Shown here piece after piece: positions 8,761-16,949 of a stretch of 64,000 nucleotides of DNA. The notes below the pieces were generated by a model that saw only the letters and a program-made list of their open reading frames with translations, made no database searches and was not told where the DNA came from. The first letter of the stretch is position 1; each line of letters begins with the position of its first letter. Both the position numbers and the translations under genes were made by a program. Location: positions 124,001-188,000 of the forward strand of contig NZ_JAFCLZ010000015.1 of NCBI RefSeq assembly GCF_018130165.1, read 5' to 3'. This stretch comes from Bradyrhizobium sp. JYMT SZCCT0180 (GTDB lineage Bacteria; Pseudomonadota; Alphaproteobacteria; Rhizobiales; Xanthobacteraceae).

Positions 8761-8838
8761 CGTCATTGCGAGCGCAGCGAAGCAATCCATTCTATCGCTC
8801 GTCGAGATATGGATTGCTTCGCTGCGCTCGCAATGACG
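8761..8838. repeat. Palindromic intergenic repeat, family A copy 1
   Basis: An inverted repeat of about 78 bases with arms of roughly 30 bases: the left arm begins CGTCATTGCGAGCGCAGCGA and the right arm ends with its complement. It sits between the convergent beta-lactamase and dienelactone-hydrolase-like genes, where it could fold as a transcript-end hairpin. A second copy lies at 18771-18845. Confidence 0.85.
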
Positions 8839-8848
8839 ATGCTAGCCG

Positions 8849-9850
8849 CTACCCCAATTTGAACAGCGCCAGCAAGAAGTCGCTCACGGCCTTGCGCGCT
8901 TCCGCGGCGGTCGTCGGGTTGCCGCCAACATGCGGGTTGAGCTCGATACAGGCGTCCTTGTAGCTGAACGGCGCCTTGGTATCGCCATTCATCAACACGC
9001 CGCCTTCGCCCTCGCTGAGCTTGCAGCTTCGCGCGGTCTGCGCATTGGCCGAGACCGTCGTCGTGCTGAGGCCGAGCAGGCCTGAATCGAAGCCGTGCGG
9101 GGAGTCCGGATATTCGGTCAGCACCACGTCGCGCTTGGCTTCCTGCAGCCGCGCCAGATAGGCCTTGCAGCTCGACACCGGATTGTAATCGTCGGGCGTG
9201 CCGTGATGGATCCGGATCGGACGCGCCGCGACTTCGGTGTCGGTGGCATAGCTCGTCGAGCAATCCGGATAGAACGGGATGTAGGCGGCGAACTGCGCGC
9301 CGGATTTGTTCCACAGCTTGTTGAAGCGGTCGAGGCTGGCGTAGAGCGTGGCCTGTCCGCCGCGCGAAAATCCCATCAGCACGATCCGCTCAGGGTCGAC
9401 GCGCGGATGCCTGGCGAGGATCTCCAGCGAGCGATAGATATCGACGATGAAATTGAGCCGGCCGAGCAGGCCCTGGTTCGGGCCAACGGCGGTGAGGCCG
9501 CGGCCGGAGAAGCCGTCGATCACGAAGGTCGAAATCCCCAGGCTGTTGAGCTGACGCACCCACGGATCCATCCCGGCGCCGACGCCGCTCGAGCCGTGCA
9601 TCAGCACCACGACCGGCAGTTTTCCAGTGCCTTGCGCGATGCGGAATTGACCGGCGACGGTGACCTGCTTGCCGTTGGAATCGCCGTTCAGAAATTGCTG
9701 GTCCGAAATGGTCAGCGACGGGATTGCGTAGATCTCGGTGCGCGCGGCGACGTCCTTCGGGATCGATTGCGCGTTGACCTCAAGGCAGCCCAGGAGAATC
9801 CCGCCGCAACAGATCGCGGCCATGACGGCAAAGCGCCAGTCTCTCGGCAT
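8849..9850 (-). CDS. Secreted alpha/beta hydrolase (dienelactone hydrolase family)
   Basis: 333 residues from the ATG at 9850, which has a G-rich SD about 8 bases upstream and starts a signal peptide (MPRDWRFAVMAAICCGGILLG) with a Cys that could also be a lipobox. The frame is open 21 codons further upstream, but that extension precedes the signal and is unlikely. Seen: VVVLMHGSSG (oxyanion region), the nucleophile elbow GFSRGG, an acid candidate in HHGTPDDYN, and the catalytic His in SPHGFD. This is the DLH/BAAT-type alpha/beta-hydrolase layout. Substrate unknown; the location is envelope. Confidence 0.83.
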   Translation of the reverse strand: MPRDWRFAVMAAICCGGILLGCLEVNAQSIPKDVAARTEIYAIPSLTISDQQFLNGDSNGKQVTVAGQFRIAQGTGKLPVVVLMHGSSGVGAGMDPWVRQLNSLGISTFVIDGFSGRGLTAVGPNQGLLGRLNFIVDIYRSLEILARHPRVDPERIVLMGFSRGGQATLYASLDRFNKLWNKSGAQFAAYIPFYPDCSTSYATDTEVAARPIRIHHGTPDDYNPVSSCKAYLARLQEAKRDVVLTEYPDSPHGFDSGLLGLSTTTVSANAQTARSCKLSEGEGGVLMNGDTKAPFSYKDACIELNPHVGGNPTTAAEARKAVSDFLLALFKLG

Positions 9851-9922
9851 CGGTGTGCCCCCCGTACTTTTTCGTTGTGGGGCAACTAGACCAAGCAGCG
9901 CAATGGCTGTCAAATCGATCTG

Positions 9923-10336
9923 CTAGGTCGATTTCTTCCCGATCCGCCCGAGATGGGTGAAGCCAAACCCGGTGGTATATTTCAGCCCATAGCCCAGCGC
10001 GCGGTCGAAGCCGATATGGGCGAGCCAGATCATCGCGATCGACAGTATCAAAGGCTCGGCCGTGACAAAGCCGACCGTCATCAGCGCCATCGGCACCATG
10101 TAGGTATGGGCGGCGTTGTAGAGCATCGCCCCGAAGTGCGGCCCGAAAAAATAGGCGGCGAAGCTGAGGTCGGGCGCCAGGAACAGGGCGGCGTAGACCC
10201 ACCACGATCCGTCCCAGACCCAGTAGAGCAGCGTCATCCCCAAAAACAGCGCCAGGCCTTCCAGCCGCAGCATGGTTCGCAGGCCCCCGGTAACGGTCCC
10301 GGCAGGCTCGGCGGTCGCAGTATCCGTCAATTGCAT
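9923..10336 (-). CDS. DUF4260 family membrane protein
   Basis: 137 residues from the ATG at 10336; in-frame ATGs at 10366 and 10390 are alternatives, and the start is not decided by an SD. About four membrane segments are predicted by eye (ALFLGMTLLYWVW, WVYAALFLAPDLSFAAYFF, YMVPMALMTVGFV, ILSIAMIWLAHIGFDRALGYG). The pattern LRLEGLALFL...PDLS..Y..G..G...YN..H and IWLAHIGFDRALGYGLKY...F.THLG is that of DUF4260. Function unknown. It diverges from pccB, and the starts are 128 bases apart. Confidence 0.8.
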   Translation of the reverse strand: MQLTDTATAEPAGTVTGGLRTMLRLEGLALFLGMTLLYWVWDGSWWVYAALFLAPDLSFAAYFFGPHFGAMLYNAAHTYMVPMALMTVGFVTAEPLILSIAMIWLAHIGFDRALGYGLKYTTGFGFTHLGRIGKKST

Positions 10337-10464
10337 CCCCTGTGCAGAGCTGCGGATATAGTGCATTTCTGCACCGGTACCAGAGGGCATGAAGGGGTGT
10401 TTCCGGTTCGCAAAAGGCCGTGTTAGAACCCCGGCCAATTCGGACCTATGACGGGCGGCAGCAC

Positions 10465-11997
10465 ATGAAAGACATCCTGGACACCCTCGAAGAACGGCGC
10501 GCCGGCGCCAAGCTCGGCGGCGGCGAGAAGCGCATCGAGGCGCAGCACGCCCGCGGCAAGCTGACGGCGCGGGAGCGCATCGAACTGCTGCTCGACAAGG
10601 GCTCGTTCGAGGAATTCGACATGTTCGTCGAGCACCGCTCGGTCGAATTCGGCATGGAAAAGAACAAGATCCCCGGCGACGGCGTCGTCACCGGCTGGGG
10701 CACCGTGAACGGCCGCAAGACGTTCGTGTTCGCCAAGGATTTTACCGTGTTCGGCGGCTCGCTCTCCGAGACCCATGCGCTGAAAATTACAAAGCTGCAG
10801 GACATGGCGATGAAGGCGCGGGCGCCGATCATCGGGCTCTATGATGCCGGCGGCGCGCGCATCCAGGAAGGTGTCGCCGCCCTCGCAGGCTATTCCTACG
10901 TGTTCCGCCGCAACGTCATCGCCTCGGGCGTGATCCCGCAGATCTCGGTCATCATGGGGCCGTGCGCCGGCGGCGACGTCTATTCGCCCGCGATGACCGA
11001 CTTCATCTTCATGGTGAAGAACACGAGCTACATGTTCGTCACCGGACCCGACGTGGTGAAAACCGTCACCAACGAAGTGGTCACGGCCGAGGAACTCGGC
11101 GGCGCCTCCGTGCACGCCACGCGCTCCTCGATCGCGGACGGCGCGTTCGACAACGACGTCGAGACGCTGCTGCAGATGCGCCGGCTGATCGACTTCCTGC
11201 CCTCCAACAACACCGACGGCGTGCCGGAATGGCCAAGCTTCGACAATATCGAACGCCTCGATATGTCGCTGGATACGCTGATCCCCGACAATCCGAACAA
11301 GCCCTACGACATGAAGGAACTGATCCTCAAAGTCGTGGACGAGGGCGACTTCTTCGAGATCTCGGAGACCTTTGCCAAGAACATCGTCACCGGCTTCGGC
11401 CGCATCGCCGGCCGCACCGTCGGCTTCGTCGCCAACCAGCCGATGGTGCTGGCGGGCGTGCTCGACTCTGACGCCTCACGGAAAGCCGCGCGCTTCGTTC
11501 GGTTCTGCGACGCCTTCAACATTCCGATCGTGACTTTTGTGGACGTGCCGGGCTTCCTGCCGGGCACCGCGCAGGAATATGGCGGCCTGATCAAGCACGG
11601 CGCAAAGCTGCTGTTCGCCTATTCGCAATGCACGGTACCGCTGGTGACGGTTATCACGCGCAAGGCCTATGGCGGCGCGTTCGACGTGATGGCGTCCAAG
11701 GAAATCGGCGCCGACATGAACTACGCCTGGCCGACCGCCCAGATCGCCGTGATGGGCGCCAAGGGCGCGGTCGAAATCATTTTCCGCAGCGACATCGGCG
11801 ATGCAGATAAAATCGCCGCCCGAACGAAGGAATACGAAGACCGCTTCCTGTCGCCGTTCATTGCGGCCGAGCGCGGCTACATCGACGATGTGATCATGCC
11901 ACATTCGACAAGAAAGCGGATCGCGCGGGCGCTGGCGATGCTGAAAGACAAGAAGGTGGAGATGCCGGCGAAGAAGCACGACAATTTGCCGTTGTGA
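10465..11997 (+). CDS. pccB: Propionyl-CoA carboxylase beta subunit (carboxyltransferase)
   Basis: 510 residues, the normal length for PccB. It transfers the carboxyl group from carboxybiotin to propionyl-CoA, giving methylmalonyl-CoA. Family landmarks: KLTARERIELLLDKGSFEE near residue 35, IIGLYDAGGARIQEGV, PQISVIMGPCAGGDVYSPA (oxyanion loops of the N-terminal crotonase domain), then the C-terminal domain with FVDVPGFLPGTAQEYGGLI and YGGAFDVMASK. Start chosen at 10465 because homologues begin MKDILxxLExRR; 15 codons upstream are open but not family-like. The biotin-carboxylase partner and methylmalonyl-CoA mutase are not in the window. Acetyl- or butyryl-CoA acceptance is possible. Confidence 0.92.
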   Translation: MKDILDTLEERRAGAKLGGGEKRIEAQHARGKLTARERIELLLDKGSFEEFDMFVEHRSVEFGMEKNKIPGDGVVTGWGTVNGRKTFVFAKDFTVFGGSLSETHALKITKLQDMAMKARAPIIGLYDAGGARIQEGVAALAGYSYVFRRNVIASGVIPQISVIMGPCAGGDVYSPAMTDFIFMVKNTSYMFVTGPDVVKTVTNEVVTAEELGGASVHATRSSIADGAFDNDVETLLQMRRLIDFLPSNNTDGVPEWPSFDNIERLDMSLDTLIPDNPNKPYDMKELILKVVDEGDFFEISETFAKNIVTGFGRIAGRTVGFVANQPMVLAGVLDSDASRKAARFVRFCDAFNIPIVTFVDVPGFLPGTAQEYGGLIKHGAKLLFAYSQCTVPLVTVITRKAYGGAFDVMASKEIGADMNYAWPTAQIAVMGAKGAVEIIFRSDIGDADKIAARTKEYEDRFLSPFIAAERGYIDDVIMPHSTRKRIARALAMLKDKKVEMPAKKHDNLPL

Positions 11998-12009
11998 GGT
12001 GCGTAGTTT

Positions 12010-12097
12010 CGTAGGGTGGGTTAGCGCAGCGTAACCCACCATCTTTGATCTTCGCACCGGCAATTGATGGGTATCGCTTCGCTCCACCCATCCTACG
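12010..12097. repeat. Palindromic intergenic repeat, family B copy 1 (GTAGGGTGGGTTAGCG type)
   Basis: Outer arms CGTAGGGTGGG / complement in CCACCCATCCTACG enclose two smaller hairpins (GGTGGGTTAGCGCAGCGTAACCCACC-like on the left, diverged on the right). It lies between the convergent pccB and alpha/beta-hydrolase genes. Related copies are at 14397-14484 and 25193-25288, with a shorter variant at 28190-28258. Confidence 0.8.
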
Positions 12098-12102
12098 CGT
12101 CC

Positions 12103-13107
12103 CTACCGCGCCGCCAGAAACCCCAGCAACAACTCGTTGTATTTCGCCGGCGCCTCCAAAAACACCAGATGCCCCGTATCCGGTATCACCTCGGCGCGGG
12201 CGTTCGGCATTTTGGCGGCGAGCGCCTTGGCGAGGTCGGCGTTGTGGCCCATCTTCGGCCGCAGCGCTTCGGGGGCGTTGGCTTTGCCGGGCGCGTTGTG
12301 ATCGTCGGCGCCCATGATGAACAGGGTCGGCCGCGCGATCAGCGGGATTTCATGCGCCACCGGCTCGCGGTAGATCATTTGTGCGGAGCTGACGAAGGCG
12401 CGCAGCCAGCGCGGATATTCGGCGCTGCCCTTGATGTTGAAACGTGCATCGATGAACGGCGTCACCTGGTCTGCCGGCAGTTTTAGCGAATAGTTGGTCT
12501 CGAGCTGCTTGCGATATCCGTCAGCGGTCAGCCTGTCCTCGTTCTCCAGAATCTTTTCGGTCGGCGTCGGCGGCACATAGAGACGGTAATCCTCCAGCCC
12601 GATCGGCGCGGTCAGCACGAGATGGTCGACCCGGTCAGGGTAGGCGCGGGCGATCCGCACGCCGAGCATTCCGCCGAGCGAATGGGCGACGATATCGGCC
12701 TTCGCGATCTGCAGATGATCCAGCAGCGCCATCGTGTTGCGCGCCAGCGTGTCGAAATGCAGCTCGCCTTGCGGCTTGGAGGATTTGCCGAAGCCGATCT
12801 GGTCCGGCACCACCACGCGATAGCCTGCGTCCGAGAGCGTCTTGATGACCGGCGCCCAATAGCTCGACGGAAAATTGCGGCCGTGCAGCAGCACCACGGT
12901 GCGCCCGTTCGGCTGCACCGGGGCGACATCCATATAGGCCATCCGCACCTGCTCGCCGTCGTTGGTGAGCGGCAGCAGGCTGACCGGATAGGGGTAGGCT
13001 AATCCCTCCAGCCCGATGCCATAGGGCTCGCGCGCGGCGGCGCTGGCTGGTGCATAAAGTGAAGCGAGCAGGGCGCTGGCCAGCGCCGCGGCACAAAGAC
13101 GATTCAT
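12103..13107 (-). CDS. Secreted alpha/beta hydrolase
   Basis: 334 residues with a signal peptide (MNRLCAAALASALLASLYAPASA). The core is the classic alpha/beta-hydrolase fold: TVVLLHGRNFPSSYW (oxyanion HG), VPDQIGFGKSSKP, nucleophile elbow AHSLGGM, catalytic Asp in MGADDHNAPGK and His in DTGHLVFLEAP. Overall similarity is to haloalkane dehalogenase/epoxide hydrolase-like esterases, but substrate cannot be predicted. It ends only 5 bases from a palindromic repeat that may act as its transcript end. Confidence 0.85.
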   Translation of the reverse strand: MNRLCAAALASALLASLYAPASAAAREPYGIGLEGLAYPYPVSLLPLTNDGEQVRMAYMDVAPVQPNGRTVVLLHGRNFPSSYWAPVIKTLSDAGYRVVVPDQIGFGKSSKPQGELHFDTLARNTMALLDHLQIAKADIVAHSLGGMLGVRIARAYPDRVDHLVLTAPIGLEDYRLYVPPTPTEKILENEDRLTADGYRKQLETNYSLKLPADQVTPFIDARFNIKGSAEYPRWLRAFVSSAQMIYREPVAHEIPLIARPTLFIMGADDHNAPGKANAPEALRPKMGHNADLAKALAAKMPNARAEVIPDTGHLVFLEAPAKYNELLLGFLAAR

Positions 13108-13381
13108 TGGGAACTCCGACGGCGGTGATCTCGCGTGGCGGCATCGGAATCACGACGCGATGGCCACATTTGGCAACGACATACCGACGTTATGGTTTGC
13201 AGTGGAAGGGGGAAGCCATTCACGAAACGTCACCATCGCTTGATCGGGATCGCGCTCCATGAGCGGCGCGGACCAGCGGCGCCACCAATCCTGCCTGCTC
13301 AGGACTGAAGCCCGACGCCTTGATCACCGGCGCCCCCAGCGCGTAGGGTGGACCTCCACCAATTCCGGTATCTGCCCTTTA

Positions 13382-13729
13382 ATGATTGAAGACGACCCGA
13401 CAGAAGAGATTTCACGGATCGAAGCGCGGCTTGAGGAGCTTGCCGAGGCTGCCGAGCGATGCCGGAAGTATATTCTGGCTTCCAAGGCGGCCATCGTCGG
13501 CGGCGCCGCATTGCTGCTGGTCACGATGCTCGGCCTGCTAGGGGCCGGTCAGACGGCAGCCCTCGGATCGATCGCGATGATCCTGGGCGGAATTGTCTCG
13601 CTCGGGTCGAATGTCAGCACCTTGCGGCAGACGGAGGAAGCCATCGGCGCCGCCGAGCTGCTCCGGTCCGATCTGATCAGCAGGATCGACCTGCGGATGG
13701 TTCGTGATGCGCCGATGAAGCTGGTGTGA
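13382..13729 (+). CDS. Small two-TM membrane protein with N-terminal coiled coil
   Basis: 115 residues from the ATG at 13382 (an upstream in-frame extension to 13259 is Arg-rich and non-coding-like). Residues about 5-30 form an acidic heptad-like helix (EEISRIEARLEELAEAAERC), followed by two membrane helices (AAIVGGAALLLVTMLGLLGA and AALGSIAMILGGIVSLGSNV) with a short Gly-rich turn, then a C-terminal amphipathic helix. It is convergent with the secreted Gly-rich protein gene. I do not recognise a function. Confidence 0.6.
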   Translation: MIEDDPTEEISRIEARLEELAEAAERCRKYILASKAAIVGGAALLLVTMLGLLGAGQTAALGSIAMILGGIVSLGSNVSTLRQTEEAIGAAELLRSDLISRIDLRMVRDAPMKLV

Positions 13730-13748
13730 GGCCAGCCGCCATTCGCAA

Positions 13749-14258
13749 CTACTGTTTTGATCCGGTCCAGCTTCCTGCACATCCATCGGATCGCCGGAAC
13801 GAACCTCCGCCGCTGCGGCCCGAGAAACGGCCGGACATGGTCCAGCTCAGGCTCCCGGCGCTTCCGACTCCGGACACCGAGCCATTCGGGCTGACTTGAG
13901 CGGTGCCATATTGCCCCACCATCTTGCCGCCCGAGACGACCACCGTGTCGGTGGAGCTGCCGCAGGGCGTGCCGACGCTGGTAAGAACCCATGCTCCATC
14001 CAGATTGCCACCACCGCCGCCCCCGCTGCTTCGCGGTGCCCGGCGCGGTGCCTCCGCTTCTGGCTTGCTGCGTCGTGCCGGCTTTGAGGGTTCAACCGCC
14101 CGGGGCGTCGTGCGCGAACCGGACAGCGATTTTTCGTCATTGCCGATGCTGCCGCCCGCGCTCCCTGATTGCGCGCGGGCCATATCAGGCAAGGCGACAA
14201 TGGCGAGTGCGGCTGACAGCAGCGCGGCTTTCACAATACATCGAGTGACGTTTTGCAT
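13749..14258 (-). CDS. Secreted Gly/Ser-rich hypothetical protein
   Basis: 169 residues from the ATG at 14258. The signal peptide MQNVTRCIVKAALLSAALAIVALPDMARA is cleaved before QSGSAGG. A disordered Ser/Arg/Pro-rich linker and a six-glycine run (SSGGGGGGNLDG) precede a C-terminal module with DGAWVLTSVGTPCG, SWTMSGRFSGRSGGGSF and DGCAGSWTGSK: two Cys that may pair and a beta-rich pattern common in small extracellular lipocalin-like or adhesin-like repeats. Frequent short secreted proteins of this kind occur in Bradyrhizobium; function unknown. Confidence 0.6.
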   Translation of the reverse strand: MQNVTRCIVKAALLSAALAIVALPDMARAQSGSAGGSIGNDEKSLSGSRTTPRAVEPSKPARRSKPEAEAPRRAPRSSGGGGGGNLDGAWVLTSVGTPCGSSTDTVVVSGGKMVGQYGTAQVSPNGSVSGVGSAGSLSWTMSGRFSGRSGGGSFRRSDGCAGSWTGSKQ

Positions 14259-14396
14259 AATAAATTGGTGTCCAAAAAGAGGGTCCTGGGGACCCGTCGG
14301 CAAAACAGCGCCGATCTGCAGCAAGACTTGCCGGTCTCGCCGCAGTCGTCAAGCGCTGCGCCCTTCGGACTGTGTGCCGCTAAGCTGGGCAGTGCC

Positions 14397-14484
14397 GTAG
14401 GGTGGGCAAAGGCGCGCTTGCGCCGTGCCCACCATCGACATTTTCGAGCGGAATGGTGGGCACGCTGCGCTTTGCCCACCCTAC
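14397..14484. repeat. Palindromic intergenic repeat, family B copy 2 (GTAGGGTGGGCAAAGG type)
   Basis: Arms GTAGGGTGGGCAAAGGCGCG and its complement CGCTTTGCCCACCCTAC enclose a variable centre. It lies beyond the 3' end of the glycerophosphodiesterase gene and upstream of the Gly-rich protein gene, both on the minus strand. Nearly the same arms occur at 25193-25288. Confidence 0.88.
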
Positions 14485-14508
14485 AATTCTACGATTCCGG
14501 CTAGCCCC

Positions 14509-15756
14509 TCACTTAATCCCCATGCAGCTCGCATAAAACGTCGTGGTCGCCGGCCAGTCTGAGAACATGCCGCGGATGCCGACCTGTTTTGCCAACACAT
14601 CGAGCACCGTCAGCGTGTCGCCGTCACGGTCGATGGCCGGTTTGACGGAGCGATGATAGAAGCCGCCGCCCTTGTTCAGCGGGCCGTCGCGCTCCAGCGA
14701 CCAGCCGATCAGATCGAGCCCGGCGGCTTTCGCGGCCTTGGCGTATTCGGACGGGATGATTTCCTTGTTGTCGTTCAGCGTCAGCATGGTCCAGATCGGC
14801 GGCGCCAGGATTCTGACGCCAGACGACTTGAGTTCGGCCATTGACGGCTTCCAGGTCTCAGGCTTGGCGGGATCAAGACCCTGCTTCTCGTAGCGGTCCT
14901 CGAGATAGACCGCCTGCGCGCCGAACGCCGGCTCGGTCTTTATCCAGAACAGCACGTCGGAAAGATTAAAGCTTTGCGCGAATACGTCACTCGCCGGAAT
15001 GCCCGCAGCCTTGTACGCCTGCAGCATTTGCGCGGCGTACTTCTCCTGGGTGTCGTCGCCGTCGAACGGCATCGGCACTTCCGGCGACTTCAGTTCGGGC
15101 GTGAACTTGGCGCCAAAACTCTTGATCAGCGCGATGCTTTCGTCATGCGTCACCAGCGTGCCGGAAGCGGTGTAGAGATCCGTGCGCCAGCGCGGCGTGC
15201 CGTTCTGGTAATCGGCCACGTTGGTGGCATCAGGGTTGAAACTGTCCATCTTCGCGGTCAGCGACTTGAACTCGGCGAGCGTGATGTCGCTGGTGCAGCA
15301 CTTGGCGGATGCCTTCTTGCCGGCGGCGGGATCGGCCGGGCTGAATCCCTGCGAGCATTTGGCTGCTAGCGCCGGCACCGACAGGATATTGGTCGTGGTG
15401 TGCAGGTCGCATTGTGCATGCCGGCAGACCAGCTGGCGGTCTTTGGTGAAGGTGACGTCGCATTCGATGATGCCGGCGCCCATCCGGGCCGCGGCGGTAT
15501 AGGATTCCTTGGTATGTTCAGGGAATTGCATCGCCGCGCCGCGATGGCCGATCGAAAAGTCGGTCTTGTGGAACGGCCCGGTGCACTGGCTGAGCTTTTC
15601 CTTGAGCGGGCCGTCCTTCATCTTGTCGACGAGGTAGAACGGGCGCGGGCCGATCTGCGTCTCGCGGGGCAGGGGCACGCTTTGCGCCGCGGCGGGAGCA
15701 GCGGGCGCAAACAGCGCGACCGCGGAGAATAGAACCATAAGGCGGCGAGAGTGCAT
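14509..15756 (-). CDS. Periplasmic glycerophosphodiester phosphodiesterase family protein
   Basis: 415 residues with signal peptide MHSRRLMVLFSAVALFAPAAPAAA. The GDPD active-site signature is present: SIGHRGAAMQFPEHTKESY (HRG and the PEHT variant of PENT), IIECDVTFTKDRQLVCRHA (E-x-D and the second His), and a metal-ligand Glu in FTPELKSP. The enzyme class hydrolyses glycerophosphodiesters to sn-glycerol-3-phosphate plus an alcohol, using a divalent metal. The protein is longer than the minimal ~250-residue GDPD because of inserted Cys-bearing loops (KCSQGF, KCCTSD), consistent with the GlpQ-like exported group. No glycerol transport genes flank it. Confidence 0.85.
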   Translation of the reverse strand: MHSRRLMVLFSAVALFAPAAPAAAQSVPLPRETQIGPRPFYLVDKMKDGPLKEKLSQCTGPFHKTDFSIGHRGAAMQFPEHTKESYTAAARMGAGIIECDVTFTKDRQLVCRHAQCDLHTTTNILSVPALAAKCSQGFSPADPAAGKKASAKCCTSDITLAEFKSLTAKMDSFNPDATNVADYQNGTPRWRTDLYTASGTLVTHDESIALIKSFGAKFTPELKSPEVPMPFDGDDTQEKYAAQMLQAYKAAGIPASDVFAQSFNLSDVLFWIKTEPAFGAQAVYLEDRYEKQGLDPAKPETWKPSMAELKSSGVRILAPPIWTMLTLNDNKEIIPSEYAKAAKAAGLDLIGWSLERDGPLNKGGGFYHRSVKPAIDRDGDTLTVLDVLAKQVGIRGMFSDWPATTTFYASCMGIK

Positions 15757-15908
15757 GAACGAACCTCGGAAGTGGCGGTGTAAAAAACGGATATCACCAC
15801 GACATTATGACGTCTGCGTGTGGGGTTGCGCTCGCTCGGCGTTTATCTACAGTTCGCGCGGTCGCACGGCGGCGATCTTACGCAAAATAACAATTGGGAG
15901 GAACCGAA

Positions 15909-16223
15909 ATGCCCAAGGCCCTGTTCGTCGTCCGTGCCACCGTGACGGATGCCGCAAAGCGTCAGGCGTTCGATGCCTGGTATGCGCGCGAGCATCTGCC
16001 GGACGCGGTCAAATCGTTCGGCGCCGAGAAAGCGTGGCGCTACTGGAGCCTCAGCGATCCCGCGCTGCATCACGCGATGTATCAGTTTTCCGACGAGGCC
16101 GCGCTCGACCGCGCGACCAAAGGTCCCGACATGACCCGGCTGATCGCCGATTTCAACCGCGACTGGCCCGACGTGACGCGCACACGCGAGGTGCTGGTGC
16201 TGGCCGAGGAGTTTGGGAAGTAG
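15909..16223 (+). CDS. Small dimeric alpha-beta-barrel-like protein
   Basis: 104 residues. The start at 15909 follows an excellent SD (GGGAGGA about 7 bases upstream). The compact sequence KALFVVRATVTDAAKRQAFDAWYAREHLPDAV is the pattern of ferredoxin-like dimeric alpha/beta-barrel proteins (EthD, DUF4286 and related), where a W-Y-x-x-E/R-H segment lines a small ligand pocket. Function in this family ranges from monooxygenase helpers to unknown. It stands alone, followed by a large palindromic repeat. Confidence 0.6.
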   Translation: MPKALFVVRATVTDAAKRQAFDAWYAREHLPDAVKSFGAEKAWRYWSLSDPALHHAMYQFSDEAALDRATKGPDMTRLIADFNRDWPDVTRTREVLVLAEEFGK

Positions 16224-16227
16224 ATAT

Positions 16228-16376
16228 CGTCGTCCCGGCCTTGAGCCGGGACCCATAGCCACCGTCGGTAGTGGTTGGGCACGCTGGTGGTGATCTTCCT
16301 TTTCCAGCAGATCCGGCCGCGGCGTATGGGTCCCCCGATGTGCAATTGCACATCTGAGCTCAAGGCCGGGACGACG
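16228..16376. repeat. Long palindromic intergenic repeat, family C copy 1 (CGTCGTCCCGGCCTTGAGC type)
   Basis: The outer arms CGTCGTCCCGGCCTTGAG and the complement CTCAAGGCCGGGACGACG are almost perfect. The second half carries a nested palindrome TGTGCAATTGCACA (16340-16353). It fills the gap after the small barrel protein gene. A nested GCGCAATTGCGC pair is also seen at 49041-49105. Confidence 0.85.
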
Positions 16377-16482
16377 ATGGATAAAGCGCGCGACTAACCT
16401 GAACGCGCAGTTCAGCTGGCATTCATCTCGGCGCACCGAAACTCTCCTGCTCAATCCAACCGATCGCAGAGGAGGAGATGTC

Positions 16483-16872
16483 ATGGAGCGCCGTCACTTT
16501 CTGAAACTCGCCTTTGGATTTGCGGCTGGTGGCATCGCACTTGCGGCCGGCGCACAGGCGGCGCCGCTGACGCCGCAGCCGCTGGTTCCGGACGGCCAAC
16601 TCCCTGCCAATCCGGATGCGCAGCCCGCCGTCACGTCAGGAGATGAGGTCGATCGGCTCCAGCCAGAGGAAGTGCGCGGGGGCCGAGGCCGTGGCCGCGG
16701 ATGGGGTCGTGGCCGTGGCTGGGGCCGGCGCCGCGGATGGGGCCGTCGTCGCTGGGGCTGGGGCCGTCGTCGTTGGGGTTGGCGCCGCAGGCGCTGGGGC
16801 TGGCGCCGCAGGCATTACGGTTGGCGTCGCCGCTACTGGCGCCGTCGTTACTGGCGTCGCCGCTACTGGTAG
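16483..16872 (+). CDS. Tat-exported Arg/Gly/Trp-rich repeat protein
   Basis: 129 residues. It begins with a textbook twin-arginine signal (MERRHFLKLAFGFAAGG, ending AQAAP) behind a good SD (GGAGGAGATGTC). After a 35-residue linker the rest is a strongly cationic repeat made of GRGRGWGR, RRWGW, RRHYGW and RRYW units, about 45% Arg and 20% Trp. Such a chain cannot form a normal globular enzyme; binding to nucleic acid, LPS or polysaccharide outside the membrane is possible but unproven. The repeat DNA is open in several frames because of its composition; the Tat signal and SD identify the real one. Confidence 0.65.
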   Translation: MERRHFLKLAFGFAAGGIALAAGAQAAPLTPQPLVPDGQLPANPDAQPAVTSGDEVDRLQPEEVRGGRGRGRGWGRGRGWGRRRGWGRRRWGWGRRRWGWRRRRWGWRRRHYGWRRRYWRRRYWRRRYW

Positions 16873-16949
16873 GATTCCTGGGAACGGGGCGGGGATGGCA
16901 TTTGCCGTCCCTGCCTTGTTCTGCTTGGCGTGCACTTCATTCCATCCGG

